Origin: an uncultured Sphingorhabdus sp.
GTDB lineage: Bacteria > Pseudomonadota > Alphaproteobacteria > Sphingomonadales > Sphingomonadaceae
DNA length: 64,000 bases
NCBI GenBank assembly: GCA_937873665.1
Contig: CALMYW010000516.1
Location: forward strand, 1 to 64,000
Reading direction: 5' to 3'
How positions within the stretch are numbered: the stretch's first letter is position 1; every line of letters begins with the position of its first letter. The notes below the pieces were generated by a model that was not told the origin of the DNA, did no database searches, and saw only the letters and a program-made list of their open reading frames with translations. A program made the position numbers and the translations under genes. This document shows positions 55,642 to 63,639 of the stretch, piece by piece.

Positions 55642-56013
55642 CTATCCGTGCCAGACGTTGACCAGATGGTGCGGCCAACGCCAAGGTGCAACCAATATCA
55701 CATCAATCCGCATATTTTCCGCACCCTTACCATAACGCGGCAGCAATTGTTCGGCTGCCGCGGCGACGCGACGCAGCCGCCAACCGTCAATCGCGGTTGC
55801 CAAATCGCTTTGCTTCACCCGCGCCTTGACTTCGATAAAGGCAATAGTTTTTCCGCGTCGCGCGATCAGGTCAACCTCTCCACGCGGGGTCTTTAGCCGT
55901 TGCCCGACAATTCGCCAGCCATGCAGTCGTAACCACCAAGCCGCAATCGCCTCGCCCTGCCGCCCGCGTTTTTCGGCCAGTTCGCGGCGGTTGGTCACAA
56001 ACTGTTTCCCCAT
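55642..56013 (-). CDS. yraN: YraN family nuclease-fold protein (UPF0102)
   Basis: A 123-residue protein of the restriction-endonuclease-like fold. The core GRQGEAIAAWWLRLHGWRIVGQ, GEVDLIARRGKTIAFIEVKAR with the E..D..ExK residues is the family signature. Function unknown, often encoded next to rsmI as here. The start lies 2 bp from a family B repeat, so its weak AGGG ribosome-binding site is in the repeat's end. Confidence 0.92.
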   Translation of the reverse strand: MGKQFVTNRRELAEKRGRQGEAIAAWWLRLHGWRIVGQRLKTPRGEVDLIARRGKTIAFIEVKARVKQSDLATAIDGWRLRRVAAAAEQLLPRYGKGAENMRIDVILVAPWRWPHHLVNVWHG

Positions 56014-56015
56014 AA

Positions 56016-56097
56016 CCGTAGCCCTGAGCCTGTCGAAGGGCGTCTCAAGGTTTGCGCTAAGGCTGAGATGCGCCCTTCGACAGGCTCAGGGCTACGG
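56016..56097. repeat. Intergenic repeat, family B copy 5
   Basis: It runs from CCGTAGCCCTGAGCCTGTCG to TTCGACAGGCTCAGGGCTAC and occupies nearly the whole gap between rsmI and yraN, beginning 2 bp before the yraN start codon. Confidence 0.88.
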
Positions 56098-56110
56098 TGA
56101 AAATTTGCCG

Positions 56111-56992
56111 TCATTCCTTAGCCTTCAACGCCATCGCCCGCTCATATACCTCGGCGCGATCGACACCGAAGCGCTTGGCGATACCCTTGGCGGCCTTGGC
56201 GGGCGGCAGGGTTTCGAGTGCCGCCCTGAGCGCACTTTCATAATCACCTTGCTCGGCTTGTGCCTCCCCCGGCGCCCCGACAATCAGCACAATCTCACCC
56301 TTGGGTTCGGCCACAGCATAGCGTTCTGCCAGTTCAGGCAGGGTACCTGACACCACTTCCTCGAACTTCTTCGTCAGCTCGCGCGCCACAACCGCCTCGC
56401 GGGGGCCCAACTGTTCGGCCAGCGCCGCCAGCGTTGCCCCCAGTCGCGGGCCGCTTTCGTAAAAGACCAGCGTAGATTTTACATTCCCGATTTCGGCAAT
56501 CACATCCGCCCGGGCTTTGGCTTTCGAAGGCAGGAAGCCAGCGAACAGGAAACGGTCAGTGGGCAGGCCCGAAATCGACAGCGCGGTTATTACTGCACTT
56601 GCACCTGGGGCGGTACTGACCGGGATACCTGCCTCCCGCGCCGCGCGTACCAGCTTGTATCCGGGGTCGGAAATCAGCGGCGTTCCGGCGTCCGAGACAA
56701 GCACGACCACACCCTGACGCGCCGCCGCCAGCAACGCTTCCCGATCCGCATCGCTGCTATGATCATGGTAAGGCCGCATACGTTTTTTAAGGCCCAGATG
56801 GTGTAATAGCTTGCCCGTCACGCGGCTATCCTCAACCGCAATCAGGTCGGCTGCCCGCAGCATTTCGATAGCCCGATGTGACATATCTGCCAGATTGCCG
56901 ATCGGGGTGGCGACGATGTAGAGGCCTGAATCGATTGCCTTGGCCGGTTTATCCGGCTCTGATAAAGAATAATCATAAGGGTCGGAGGACAT
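56111..56992 (-). CDS. rsmI: 16S rRNA (cytidine(1402)-2'-O)-methyltransferase
   Basis: A 293-residue SAM-dependent enzyme that methylates C1402 of 16S rRNA. Motifs: GLYIVATPIGNLADMSHRAIEML, AVEDSRVTGKLLHHLG, VSDAGTPLISDPGYKLV and PGASAVITALSISGLPTDRF. The start at 56992 gives the usual length; in-frame ATGs at 56998, 57004 and 57082 would overlap the divergent lipoprotein gene. The two genes start 4 bp apart, so each promoter must lie within the other gene. Confidence 0.95.
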   Translation of the reverse strand: MSSDPYDYSLSEPDKPAKAIDSGLYIVATPIGNLADMSHRAIEMLRAADLIAVEDSRVTGKLLHHLGLKKRMRPYHDHSSDADREALLAAARQGVVVLVSDAGTPLISDPGYKLVRAAREAGIPVSTAPGASAVITALSISGLPTDRFLFAGFLPSKAKARADVIAEIGNVKSTLVFYESGPRLGATLAALAEQLGPREAVVARELTKKFEEVVSGTLPELAERYAVAEPKGEIVLIVGAPGEAQAEQGDYESALRAALETLPPAKAAKGIAKRFGVDRAEVYERAMALKAKE

Positions 56993-56996
56993 GGAC

Positions 56997-58208
56997 ATGA
57001 CCATTGCAGCAACCGTGGCTGCGCCGCAAGCGCAGTTGGATAGTATCTGGTCAACAGCCAAGCGTGCTACTGCGCTTTTCATGCTGATATTTCTGGCTGC
57101 CTGTCAGTCAGTCATCCCCAAAGGGGGACAAGGCCCGAATGGCCCGCCGCCTGTTGAGTCCCCCGATCCTGGCAATGTTGTGCTTTCGGACGGCGATCGC
57201 CACCGCGTTGCTTTGCTGCTACCCGTCACGGGTGCCGACAGTGACGTCGGCCAGTCAATTGCCAACGCAACCACATTAGCGCTGCTCGACACACGCAACA
57301 CCAATATTCGGATGACGACTTACGACACTGCACTGGGCGTCGATGCTGCGGTGAAAAAGGCAGTGGCTGACGGCAACAAGCTGATCCTCGGTCCGCTGCG
57401 GAGCGATGATGTGGTCGCGGTGGCCAATGTCGCAAAGCCCGCAGGCGTGCCCATGATAAGCTTCTCTAACGACGTCGGCTCGGCGGGTCCGAATGTGTTT
57501 CTGCTTGGCCATCTGCCATCGCAGTCGATCGACAGGGTCGTCAAATATGCCAAGGCGCAAGGATATACCCGCTTTGGAGGCATCGTACCCAAATCGGTCT
57601 ATGGCCAGCGCGCCCTATCGAACCTGACCAATTCAGTGCGTGCGGCCGGCGGTGCACTGGTCTCGGTGCAGGAAATTGATGGTTCGACCGTCTCGATTGA
57701 TGCGGCAGCGCGCAAGCTGAATGCCTCTGGTATTATCGATGCTGTACTGATCGCCGACAATGGACGGGTTGCGATTGCTACCGTGCCTGCATTGCGCAAG
57801 GCTGGCCTGTCCAGTGCCAAGGTGCTTGGAACCGATCTATGGAATATCGATGCAGGCGTTGCTGCCAATCCGATGCTGCGCGGTGCATGGTTCGCCAGCG
57901 TTTCGGACACGATGTTTCGTCAATATGCCGACAAATATCGCGCCCGCTTCGGTCGCGCCCCGTCGCGCCTCTCGAGCCTTGGCTATGACTCGGTGCTGTT
58001 GGTCGCTCGCGTTGCACAAAACTGGAAGGTGGGCACTCGCTTCCCGGTCGCTCGCCTGACCGATCCGGACGGCTTTATCGGCATCGATGGCGCCTTCCGC
58101 TTTGCGGCCAATGGCATGTCGGAGCGTATGTTGGAGGTGCAGGAGGTGCAGGCGGGCAAATATGCCACCATCGATCCTGCCCCGCGCGGCTTTGCACCCG
58201 CAAAGTAG
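56997..58208 (+). CDS. Penicillin-binding protein activator, LpoA/Peripla_BP-like lipoprotein
   Basis: A 403-residue lipoprotein with a long N-terminal region and lipobox LAAC near residue 36. The mature part is a type I periplasmic binding fold (HRVALLLPVTGADSDVGQSI, GPLRSDDVVAVANVAKPAGVPMISFSN in two parts, GYDSVLLVARVAQNW). LpoA-type proteins stimulate outer-membrane-side peptidoglycan synthases. ATG 56997 is preferred over 56991 because GGAGGA ends 7 bases before it. The yraN-rsmI-lpoA arrangement agrees with the conserved neighbourhood of this family. Confidence 0.88.
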   Translation: MTIAATVAAPQAQLDSIWSTAKRATALFMLIFLAACQSVIPKGGQGPNGPPPVESPDPGNVVLSDGDRHRVALLLPVTGADSDVGQSIANATTLALLDTRNTNIRMTTYDTALGVDAAVKKAVADGNKLILGPLRSDDVVAVANVAKPAGVPMISFSNDVGSAGPNVFLLGHLPSQSIDRVVKYAKAQGYTRFGGIVPKSVYGQRALSNLTNSVRAAGGALVSVQEIDGSTVSIDAAARKLNASGIIDAVLIADNGRVAIATVPALRKAGLSSAKVLGTDLWNIDAGVAANPMLRGAWFASVSDTMFRQYADKYRARFGRAPSRLSSLGYDSVLLVARVAQNWKVGTRFPVARLTDPDGFIGIDGAFRFAANGMSERMLEVQEVQAGKYATIDPAPRGFAPAK

Positions 58209-58219
58209 CGAAACGGCAC

Positions 58220-58675
58220 ATGCCGATTGAACAGGCCCGCCGCTATATGGGGGCCGCGCTGGATCTGGCGCGGCTGGCCGCTGCAGCGGGCGAAGTGCCG
58301 GTGGGCGCCATCGTCGTCAAGGATGGAGAGATTGTGGGCCGCGGCGGCAACCGCCCCATTGCCGGCCACGATCCCACCGCCCATGCCGAAATCGTCGCAA
58401 TGCGGGAGGCGGCGGCGGCCCTCGGCACCGACCGTCTTATCGGCTGTGACCTCTGGGTCACGCTCGAACCCTGCGCGATGTGCGCCGGTGCCATCGCCCA
58501 TGCCCGTATCGCACGGCTCTATTACGGAGCCAGCGACCCGAAAGGCGGCGCTGTCGAACATGGCCCACGGCTGTTCGAACAGCCAACAGTGCATCACCGG
58601 CCTGAAGTCTATGGCGGGATATGTGAGGATGAAGCAGGCTTTATTCTGCGGCAGTTTTTTGCGGAGCGACGCTAG
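58220..58675 (+). CDS. tadA: tRNA-specific adenosine deaminase TadA
   Basis: A 151-residue zinc deaminase that converts A34 of tRNA-Arg to inosine. The zinc ligands and catalytic glutamate are H55-A-E57 and C85-x2-C88 (TLEPCAMCAGAI). DPKGGAVEHGPRLF is the usual loop. Coupled closely to the upstream lipoprotein gene (11 bp). It converges with the acyltransferase gene. Confidence 0.95.
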   Translation: MPIEQARRYMGAALDLARLAAAAGEVPVGAIVVKDGEIVGRGGNRPIAGHDPTAHAEIVAMREAAAALGTDRLIGCDLWVTLEPCAMCAGAIAHARIARLYYGASDPKGGAVEHGPRLFEQPTVHHRPEVYGGICEDEAGFILRQFFAERR

Positions 58676-58682
58676 GCGACCG

Positions 58683-59705
58683 CTATTTTTTGAACGCCAA
58701 ACTTGCTTCATCGGACTGTTGGACGTTGCCCGTTTCAGGTCGCTTCGCGGAAAACATTTGCAGCATCGGCCGTTCAAGAAACCAATAAACGCCGCACCCC
58801 ATTAAGACCATGCCGACTAAGGTCACTGCAGTAAAGGCCACTATGCTTTTACCTACAATAGGCCAGAGATATACTAGCACGCCGAGAGCGATCAGGTGGA
58901 ACAGATATATCGAGTATGATGCCGAACCCAGAAAATTTGCCCATTTCCAACTGGGCATCCGGTCTTCTGCACTAAGAAACGAAGCAACAATCACGGCTGC
59001 AGGCAATCCCAAAGAAATTAGCCGATCCAACTCGAAAAACTGCATTGCTATCATTGCCGCGAAACCAATAGGTGCGGCAATAATAGGTAGCCTAATACCA
59101 AATCGGGCTATCGCCATTCCAAACAAAAATTCCAAGATAATGCTACGGGTATAGAAGCCGAAAATTCCGCCGCCATCAAAGATGAAGCCGGCAAGCACAA
59201 GTGCGACAAATACTCCTGAGACTGCATATATCCTGATTTCACGCGCTAGCACTAAGGAAGCAGCAAAGAGCACATAGAAAAACATTTCGTAATTAAGCGT
59301 CCATCCCGGCTCAAGAACAGGTTGCATCATTCCAATTTTGGGATTCATAGCCGGTATGAAAAGCAAACTACATATTTTGAGATACCACTCTCCGGTGACC
59401 CTTGGCATCGCTGCCAATGTCGCTATCCAATATAAAGGCACTATGCGACGGCACCGCTGCAATAAAAAGTGCTTTGGACTGGTATCTTTTGAATCGGTGG
59501 ATTGCACCATTACAAACCCCGATATGACGAAGAATATATCAACGCCTCCGCGCATCCAATGAATTGCTCCATTGTGCTTGGGCATGAAATCTACATTACT
59601 AAAGATGTGGAAAACGCAAACGAGAACAGCGGCAAGGCCGCGCAGATAATGAATCGAGATGAAATGCTGTTTTTGCACTGGCCGTGGATTTAATTTGATT
59701 TCCAA
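58683..59705 (-). CDS. Acyltransferase family 3 membrane protein
   Basis: A 340-residue polytopic enzyme of the OafA/NodX type, which acetylates sugars of lipopolysaccharide, exopolysaccharide or similar. The opening ISIHYLRGLAAVLVCVFHIFSN with the conserved histidine and the following RGGVDIFFVISGFVMV are signature motifs; about ten helices. The gene and its upstream region are clearly AT-richer than the surroundings, which suggests recent acquisition. No polysaccharide gene is adjacent. Confidence 0.92.
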   Translation of the reverse strand: MEIKLNPRPVQKQHFISIHYLRGLAAVLVCVFHIFSNVDFMPKHNGAIHWMRGGVDIFFVISGFVMVQSTDSKDTSPKHFLLQRCRRIVPLYWIATLAAMPRVTGEWYLKICSLLFIPAMNPKIGMMQPVLEPGWTLNYEMFFYVLFAASLVLAREIRIYAVSGVFVALVLAGFIFDGGGIFGFYTRSIILEFLFGMAIARFGIRLPIIAAPIGFAAMIAMQFFELDRLISLGLPAAVIVASFLSAEDRMPSWKWANFLGSASYSIYLFHLIALGVLVYLWPIVGKSIVAFTAVTLVGMVLMGCGVYWFLERPMLQMFSAKRPETGNVQQSDEASLAFKK

Positions 59706-59750
59706 CCAGATACATATAATTCACTAGTTAATATTCACTTATCGAGTTTT

Positions 59751-60644
59751 TTAACTTGAAAGCAGATGCTTCCCGAAAAACGCCAACGTCCTTTGCCACG
59801 ATAATTCTGCGGCTGCCTTATCGTAGCGCGGGGTCGTGTCATTGTGGAAGCCGTGCTGTGTGCCGGGGTAATAGTGCACCTCAAACGGTTTCTGGTTCGC
59901 CAGAAGTGCCGCCTGATAGGGCAAGGCACCCGCATTGATACGCTCGTCATTCTCGGCATAATGGATCAGCAGCGGGGCCTTGATCGAGGGCACTTCGGCC
60001 GCGGTCGGTTGGCGGCCATAATAGGGCACAGAGGCCGATAGCTCAGGGCAGGCCACCGCGAGCGCATTGCAGATGCCGCCACCATAGCAGAAACCAACCG
60101 CACCGACTTTCCCTGTCGATTTGGCATGCAGGCGCAGGAAATCGAACGAAGCGATAAAATCTTCGAACAGTTTCTCGGGATCGAGCTTCGCCTGCAATTC
60201 ACGGCCCTTGTCATCGCTGCCGGGGTAGCCGCCCACTGAGGTCAGCCCGTCGGGCGCAAAGGCCAGATAGCCTGCCTTGGCCAGCCTGCGCGCAACATCT
60301 TCGATATAGGGGTTAAGACCGCGATTTTCGTGGATAACAAGAACCGCCGGGATCTTGCCCTTGGCTTTGGCAGGCATAGCGAGCAGTCCGGAAATTGCGC
60401 CATGGCCTTTAGGGCTCGATACAGACGGGCGCTCGGTCTTGATCGCCGGATCGTCCGCCTTCACCTGCTGCGCCAAAGCATAATCGGGGCGCAACTGGTC
60501 AAAAATCATCGCCCCCGTCACGCCGACCGCGGCAAACTTGGCCGCGCGCTCGATAAACTCGCGCTTGCTAAGCTTGCCATGAACATAGCCGTCAAAAATT
60601 TCGAGGATCGCCGGATGGAAATCGGCGGCGGTTTTACGTGACAT
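59751..60644 (-). CDS. Dienelactone hydrolase family protein (YghX-like)
   Basis: A 297-residue alpha/beta hydrolase. The nucleophile is C186 in GFCYGGG; the acid lies in HYAENDERIN and the histidine in YPGTQHGFHND. An N-terminal extension (about 1-60) contains KREFIERAAKFAAVGVTGA, which resembles a Tat-type signal without the second arginine. The substrate is unknown. The ATG at 60644 overlaps by 11 bp the end of the 87-residue gene upstream, linking it to the two-component operon. Confidence 0.9.
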   Translation of the reverse strand: MSRKTAADFHPAILEIFDGYVHGKLSKREFIERAAKFAAVGVTGAMIFDQLRPDYALAQQVKADDPAIKTERPSVSSPKGHGAISGLLAMPAKAKGKIPAVLVIHENRGLNPYIEDVARRLAKAGYLAFAPDGLTSVGGYPGSDDKGRELQAKLDPEKLFEDFIASFDFLRLHAKSTGKVGAVGFCYGGGICNALAVACPELSASVPYYGRQPTAAEVPSIKAPLLIHYAENDERINAGALPYQAALLANQKPFEVHYYPGTQHGFHNDTTPRYDKAAAELSWQRTLAFFGKHLLSS

Positions 60645-60897
60645 CCGAACTCTCCTCAAGATTGCTGGCAATGGGTTTGATCAGTCTTCGAAGGTTAGAA
60701 CGGGTCAGCGTGCCATCCATATGTCGATAAATCCCAGCAACCTTAGTGGCGATTGCACCACTCTCGTCCAGCATTTGAAAAGCGATACCGTTTTGGTCGT
60801 GTTTCAGTATCTCGATTTTCCAATTTGGGTACAGGTTTCCCAGCTTTCGAATAAGCAGTGTTCGGAACTGGGGAGTAGAAACGCTGGGATTTGCCAT
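60634..60897 (-). CDS. Small conserved-looking protein of unknown function
   Basis: An 87-residue soluble protein (MANPSVSTPQFRTLLIRKLG start) with an alternation of basic and hydrophobic residues and a helical C-terminus ending NLEESSDVT. No family recognised. The start is 2 bp after the LytTR regulator's stop, and the end overlaps the hydrolase start, so it is cotranscribed. The longer frame running upstream to 61134 is antisense-like and not supported. Confidence 0.7.
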   Translation of the reverse strand: MANPSVSTPQFRTLLIRKLGNLYPNWKIEILKHDQNGIAFQMLDESGAIATKVAGIYRHMDGTLTRSNLRRLIKPIASNLEESSDVT

Positions 60898-60899
60898 TA

Positions 60900-61700
60900 T
60901 CAATGCACAAAGCGCGCCACCACGTCGCGATAGCTGCGGCTGACCTTTACCTGCGCACCTGATTCCAGGATCAGGAAGCATTCGCCATTGGTGTGCGGCT
61001 TCACCTGCCGGACGAGGTCGAGATTGACGATCTTTGAACGGTGCACGCGCTGGAAAGTGCGCGGGTCGAGCCGCTTTTCGAGATCCTTCATCGTCTCGCG
61101 CAGGATCAACGAATTGTCCGCGGTGATAATGCACATATAGTCACCGGCAGCCTCGATGCGCTCGATCGTGTCGACGTCGACGCGGAAAATCTGGCCGCGA
61201 TCCTTCACATTGATCAGTTTTTCGAACCGTCCGCTCGACATCTCTTCGTCGGCAGGCGGCAGGTTTTCAGCCGCATCCGGCGCTACCTCACTGATGACGT
61301 TGCGAAGGCGCTCCACCTCTTCCGACGTCCGCTTGTCGGCCAGTCGGTTGCGAACGCGCTCCATGGTATCGGCCAGCCGGTCGGGCTCGACCGGTTTCAT
61401 CAGATAGTCGATGGCTTGCGCTTCAAACGCCTTGATCGCATGCTCGCTATAGGCGGTGACGAAGACGAAGAGCGGCGGATCGATGTCCATCACGCCCTGC
61501 ACCACCGAAAAGCCGTCAAATCCCGGCATCTGGATATCGAGGAAGACCAGATCGGGCTTCAGCGTCTTGATCTTGCGGATCGCCTCCCGCCCATTCAGGC
61601 ATGTGGCGACGATTTCTACATCGTCAAATGCTTCCAGTCGCAGCTGGAGGCCCTGGGTCGCCAATTTCTCGTCATCGACGAGGATGGTGCGAATAGTCAT
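60900..61700 (-). CDS. LytTR family response regulator
   Basis: A 266-residue DNA-binding response regulator. The receiver domain has the acidic pocket D9-D10 (ILVDDEKLA) and phosphorylation site D55 in LVFLDIQMPGFDGF. The LytTR DNA-binding domain is about residues 155-262, with RTFQRVHRSKIVNLDLVRQV and VSRSYRDVVARF. It is coupled to the sensor kinase by a 4-bp overlap. Targets are unknown; LytTR sites are paired 9-bp repeats, which I could not identify here. Confidence 0.94.
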   Translation of the reverse strand: MTIRTILVDDEKLATQGLQLRLEAFDDVEIVATCLNGREAIRKIKTLKPDLVFLDIQMPGFDGFSVVQGVMDIDPPLFVFVTAYSEHAIKAFEAQAIDYLMKPVEPDRLADTMERVRNRLADKRTSEEVERLRNVISEVAPDAAENLPPADEEMSSGRFEKLINVKDRGQIFRVDVDTIERIEAAGDYMCIITADNSLILRETMKDLEKRLDPRTFQRVHRSKIVNLDLVRQVKPHTNGECFLILESGAQVKVSRSYRDVVARFVH

Positions 61701-62860
61701 GCGGTTACTGCTCCTTGAACACCGACGCCCGCTGTTACCGCCGGTGCTTCGATGGCTTTTGTTTCGCCCCCGCTGTTGTTGGTTTGATAGGGGAATTCTA
61801 TCACAACCTCAAATCCTCCGCCGCTCCTTGTATAGCTGTCAAAGCGCTGTTCATCGCCATAGGCCTGCAACAGCCGCTCGCGCGTATTGGCCATGCCGAC
61901 CCCTGTCGACAATTTGGGGTCCGGGATACTCGACTGCAACCCCGGACCTGAATCGGATACGATTATGCGAACGCGATCGCCCACACGTCGGGCGTTGATG
62001 GAGATATCCGCCCCATCCTCTTGCGGCGTGACCGCATATTTGATGGCGTTTTCAACCAACGGCTGCAGCAGCAGCGATGGCACCAGAGCATCTTTGACGG
62101 CATCTTCGACATCGAAGTCGGTGCGCAGCCGCTCTTCGAAGCGCATTTTTTCTATATCGAGATAGAGCTTCAGCGTTTCGACTTCACTCGCCAGCGTCAC
62201 TTTTGCGGTGGTTTCATTGACCAGCGTGAAGCGCAGGAATGAGGAAAGCCGCGACAGCATGGCATTGGCTTGCTCGGTCTGTTTCAAGAGCACCAGCGTC
62301 GAAATGCTGTTCAGCGTGTTGAACAGGAAATGCGGGTTCAACTGATAGCGCAGCATCGTCAGCTGCGCGCTGGTTGCCGCCGCCTCGAGCCGCAACAGCT
62401 GATCCGCCTGCTCCTCCGCACGGACGAAATAGTTGATCGCGTAATAGAGCGCGGACCAGGCGACGAGCAAAACGCCGTTGATGAATATCGCACCCACCAT
62501 CAATTGAGCAAAGGGCGTCTCGTCCGCACCTTCACGGATGGTCTGCAGAACCCAGACGTCGATATAGGCGTAAATCAGTGTCGCGAGGATGACCGAAACG
62601 CCCGTGACGCCCCAAGTTAGCAACGGGCGCCGGTCGATGACATTGCGGAAAACAACGGAAAGAATCAGCGAAACCGAAAATCCGGTGACGGCTGAAATCA
62701 ATACCGGCACCAGCGCGCTGAACGGCTGACCATTGGCGATAGTTGACGCGCTGCGTACCAGCGCCGCGCCGCCCCAGCCTGCGCTATGCAGATTCCAGAA
62801 CGCCCGGTTCTTGTCTGAAAAGAAGGGCTGGTCGCCCAGTTCGAGTACGGCCATCGCCAT
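61697..62860 (-). CDS. Membrane sensor histidine kinase (LytS/His_kinase type)
   Basis: A 387-residue kinase. Three to four helices lie between residues 45 and 145; the dimerisation region then gives H177 in LRYQLNPHFLFNTLNSIS, the His_kinase (PF06580) phosphoacceptor; the ATPase part has PLVENAIKYAV and GVGMANTRERLLQAYG. No extracytoplasmic sensor domain is large enough to bind a protein, so the signal may be sensed in the membrane. A candidate CtrA box lies about 180 bp upstream. Confidence 0.93.
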   Translation of the reverse strand: MAMAVLELGDQPFFSDKNRAFWNLHSAGWGGAALVRSASTIANGQPFSALVPVLISAVTGFSVSLILSVVFRNVIDRRPLLTWGVTGVSVILATLIYAYIDVWVLQTIREGADETPFAQLMVGAIFINGVLLVAWSALYYAINYFVRAEEQADQLLRLEAAATSAQLTMLRYQLNPHFLFNTLNSISTLVLLKQTEQANAMLSRLSSFLRFTLVNETTAKVTLASEVETLKLYLDIEKMRFEERLRTDFDVEDAVKDALVPSLLLQPLVENAIKYAVTPQEDGADISINARRVGDRVRIIVSDSGPGLQSSIPDPKLSTGVGMANTRERLLQAYGDEQRFDSYTRSGGGFEVVIEFPYQTNNSGGETKAIEAPAVTAGVGVQGAVTA

Positions 62861-62934
62861 TGTCTAGCGCGATTTCGCTTTGGCATGAAGCCCTTGTTTC
62901 GCAAAAGGGCGGCGTTTTCGACAAGCACCATGGC

Positions 62935-62967
62935 CAAAGAAAAGGGCCGCCCCGGAAAGGACGGCCC
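62935..62967 (-). terminator. Rho-independent terminator after the DUF3617 gene
   Basis: On the minus strand GGGCCGTCC and GGCGGCCC pair with one mismatch around a short loop, then CTTTTCTTT follows. It lies about 100 bp downstream of the DUF3617 stop and separates it from the kinase operon. Confidence 0.65.
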
Positions 62968-63040
62968 AGTGTGGCATCTAGCCAGTTAGGGAGGAAAGCG
63001 TGCCCCAAATGATAGGCACGTACCCTGATTAGCGGATCAT

Positions 63041-63058
63041 GGTTAAAGAAGGCTTAAC
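63041..63058 (-). promoter_or_regulatory. Candidate CtrA binding site
   Basis: On the minus strand TTAA, 7 bases (GCCTTCT), TTAACC: the form TTAA-N7-TTAACC of alphaproteobacterial CtrA boxes. It lies about 180 bp upstream of the sensor kinase start, and 8 bp past the DUF3617 stop. One site alone can occur by chance. Confidence 0.4.
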
Positions 63059-63065
63059 GCCGGAT

Positions 63066-63482
63066 TCAGCAGCTCGCCGAACGCCGCCCCTCAACCGAAA
63101 AGGAGAAAGGGGATCCATCATGGATACCCTGCGACTGGATCTGGATCAGGCGCGGCGATTCTTTGCGGATCGTGGTCAGCCCCTGACCTGCACCCTTACA
63201 GCTATAGCTGATCGTCACCGACGTCGGTGTCGAACGGACGACGAAATGGCTGCACTGGGCATTCGCCCCATGCTTGATCTGCGCCAGCATCCTTGGGTCG
63301 CCTGCGCAATATTGGCTTACACCGGCCGTCGACGTACCACCGCCCACTGCGCGTAACTGCCACATCCCGCGTTCAAGCGATTGCAGCAAGTCGGGCGTCT
63401 CTGACTGCGCAGCGATGCCCATGGCAGCCATTCCGACCGCCAGAAAAGCGGCGATGCCCAACTTCAATCTTGAAAATTTCAT
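63066..63482 (-). CDS. DUF3617 family exported protein
   Basis: A 138-residue protein with a signal peptide (about 1-25, LGIAAFLAVGMAAMGIAAQS). The mature part has the DUF3617 layout: LERGMWQLRAVG, a cysteine pair (SQYCAGDPRM, NAQCSHF) and SYSCKGAGQGL. The family is frequent in sphingomonads and without known function. The stop is 98 bp before a terminator. Confidence 0.85.
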   Translation of the reverse strand: MKFSRLKLGIAAFLAVGMAAMGIAAQSETPDLLQSLERGMWQLRAVGGGTSTAGVSQYCAGDPRMLAQIKHGANAQCSHFVVRSTPTSVTISYSCKGAGQGLTTIRKESPRLIQIQSQGIHDGSPFSFSVEGRRSASC

Positions 63483-63639
63483 GCTTATGCGTTCCGTCGT
63501 TTCACTTGCCCCAGCGACCCGACCCGATGTGCTAATTCGGCTATTACCGATTGATTGTAACCGTCGCCACGATAAACCGTGGCCTATGAACGATGAATGA
63601 CATGAATTTGGTTAATCGTGACTGAACAGTTCGGTGCGT

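Noticed and set aside
60898..61134. Upstream extension of the 87-residue gene
   Set aside because: The extension lies entirely within the LytTR regulator in another frame and has shadow-like composition; the ATG at 60897 has the expected spacing.
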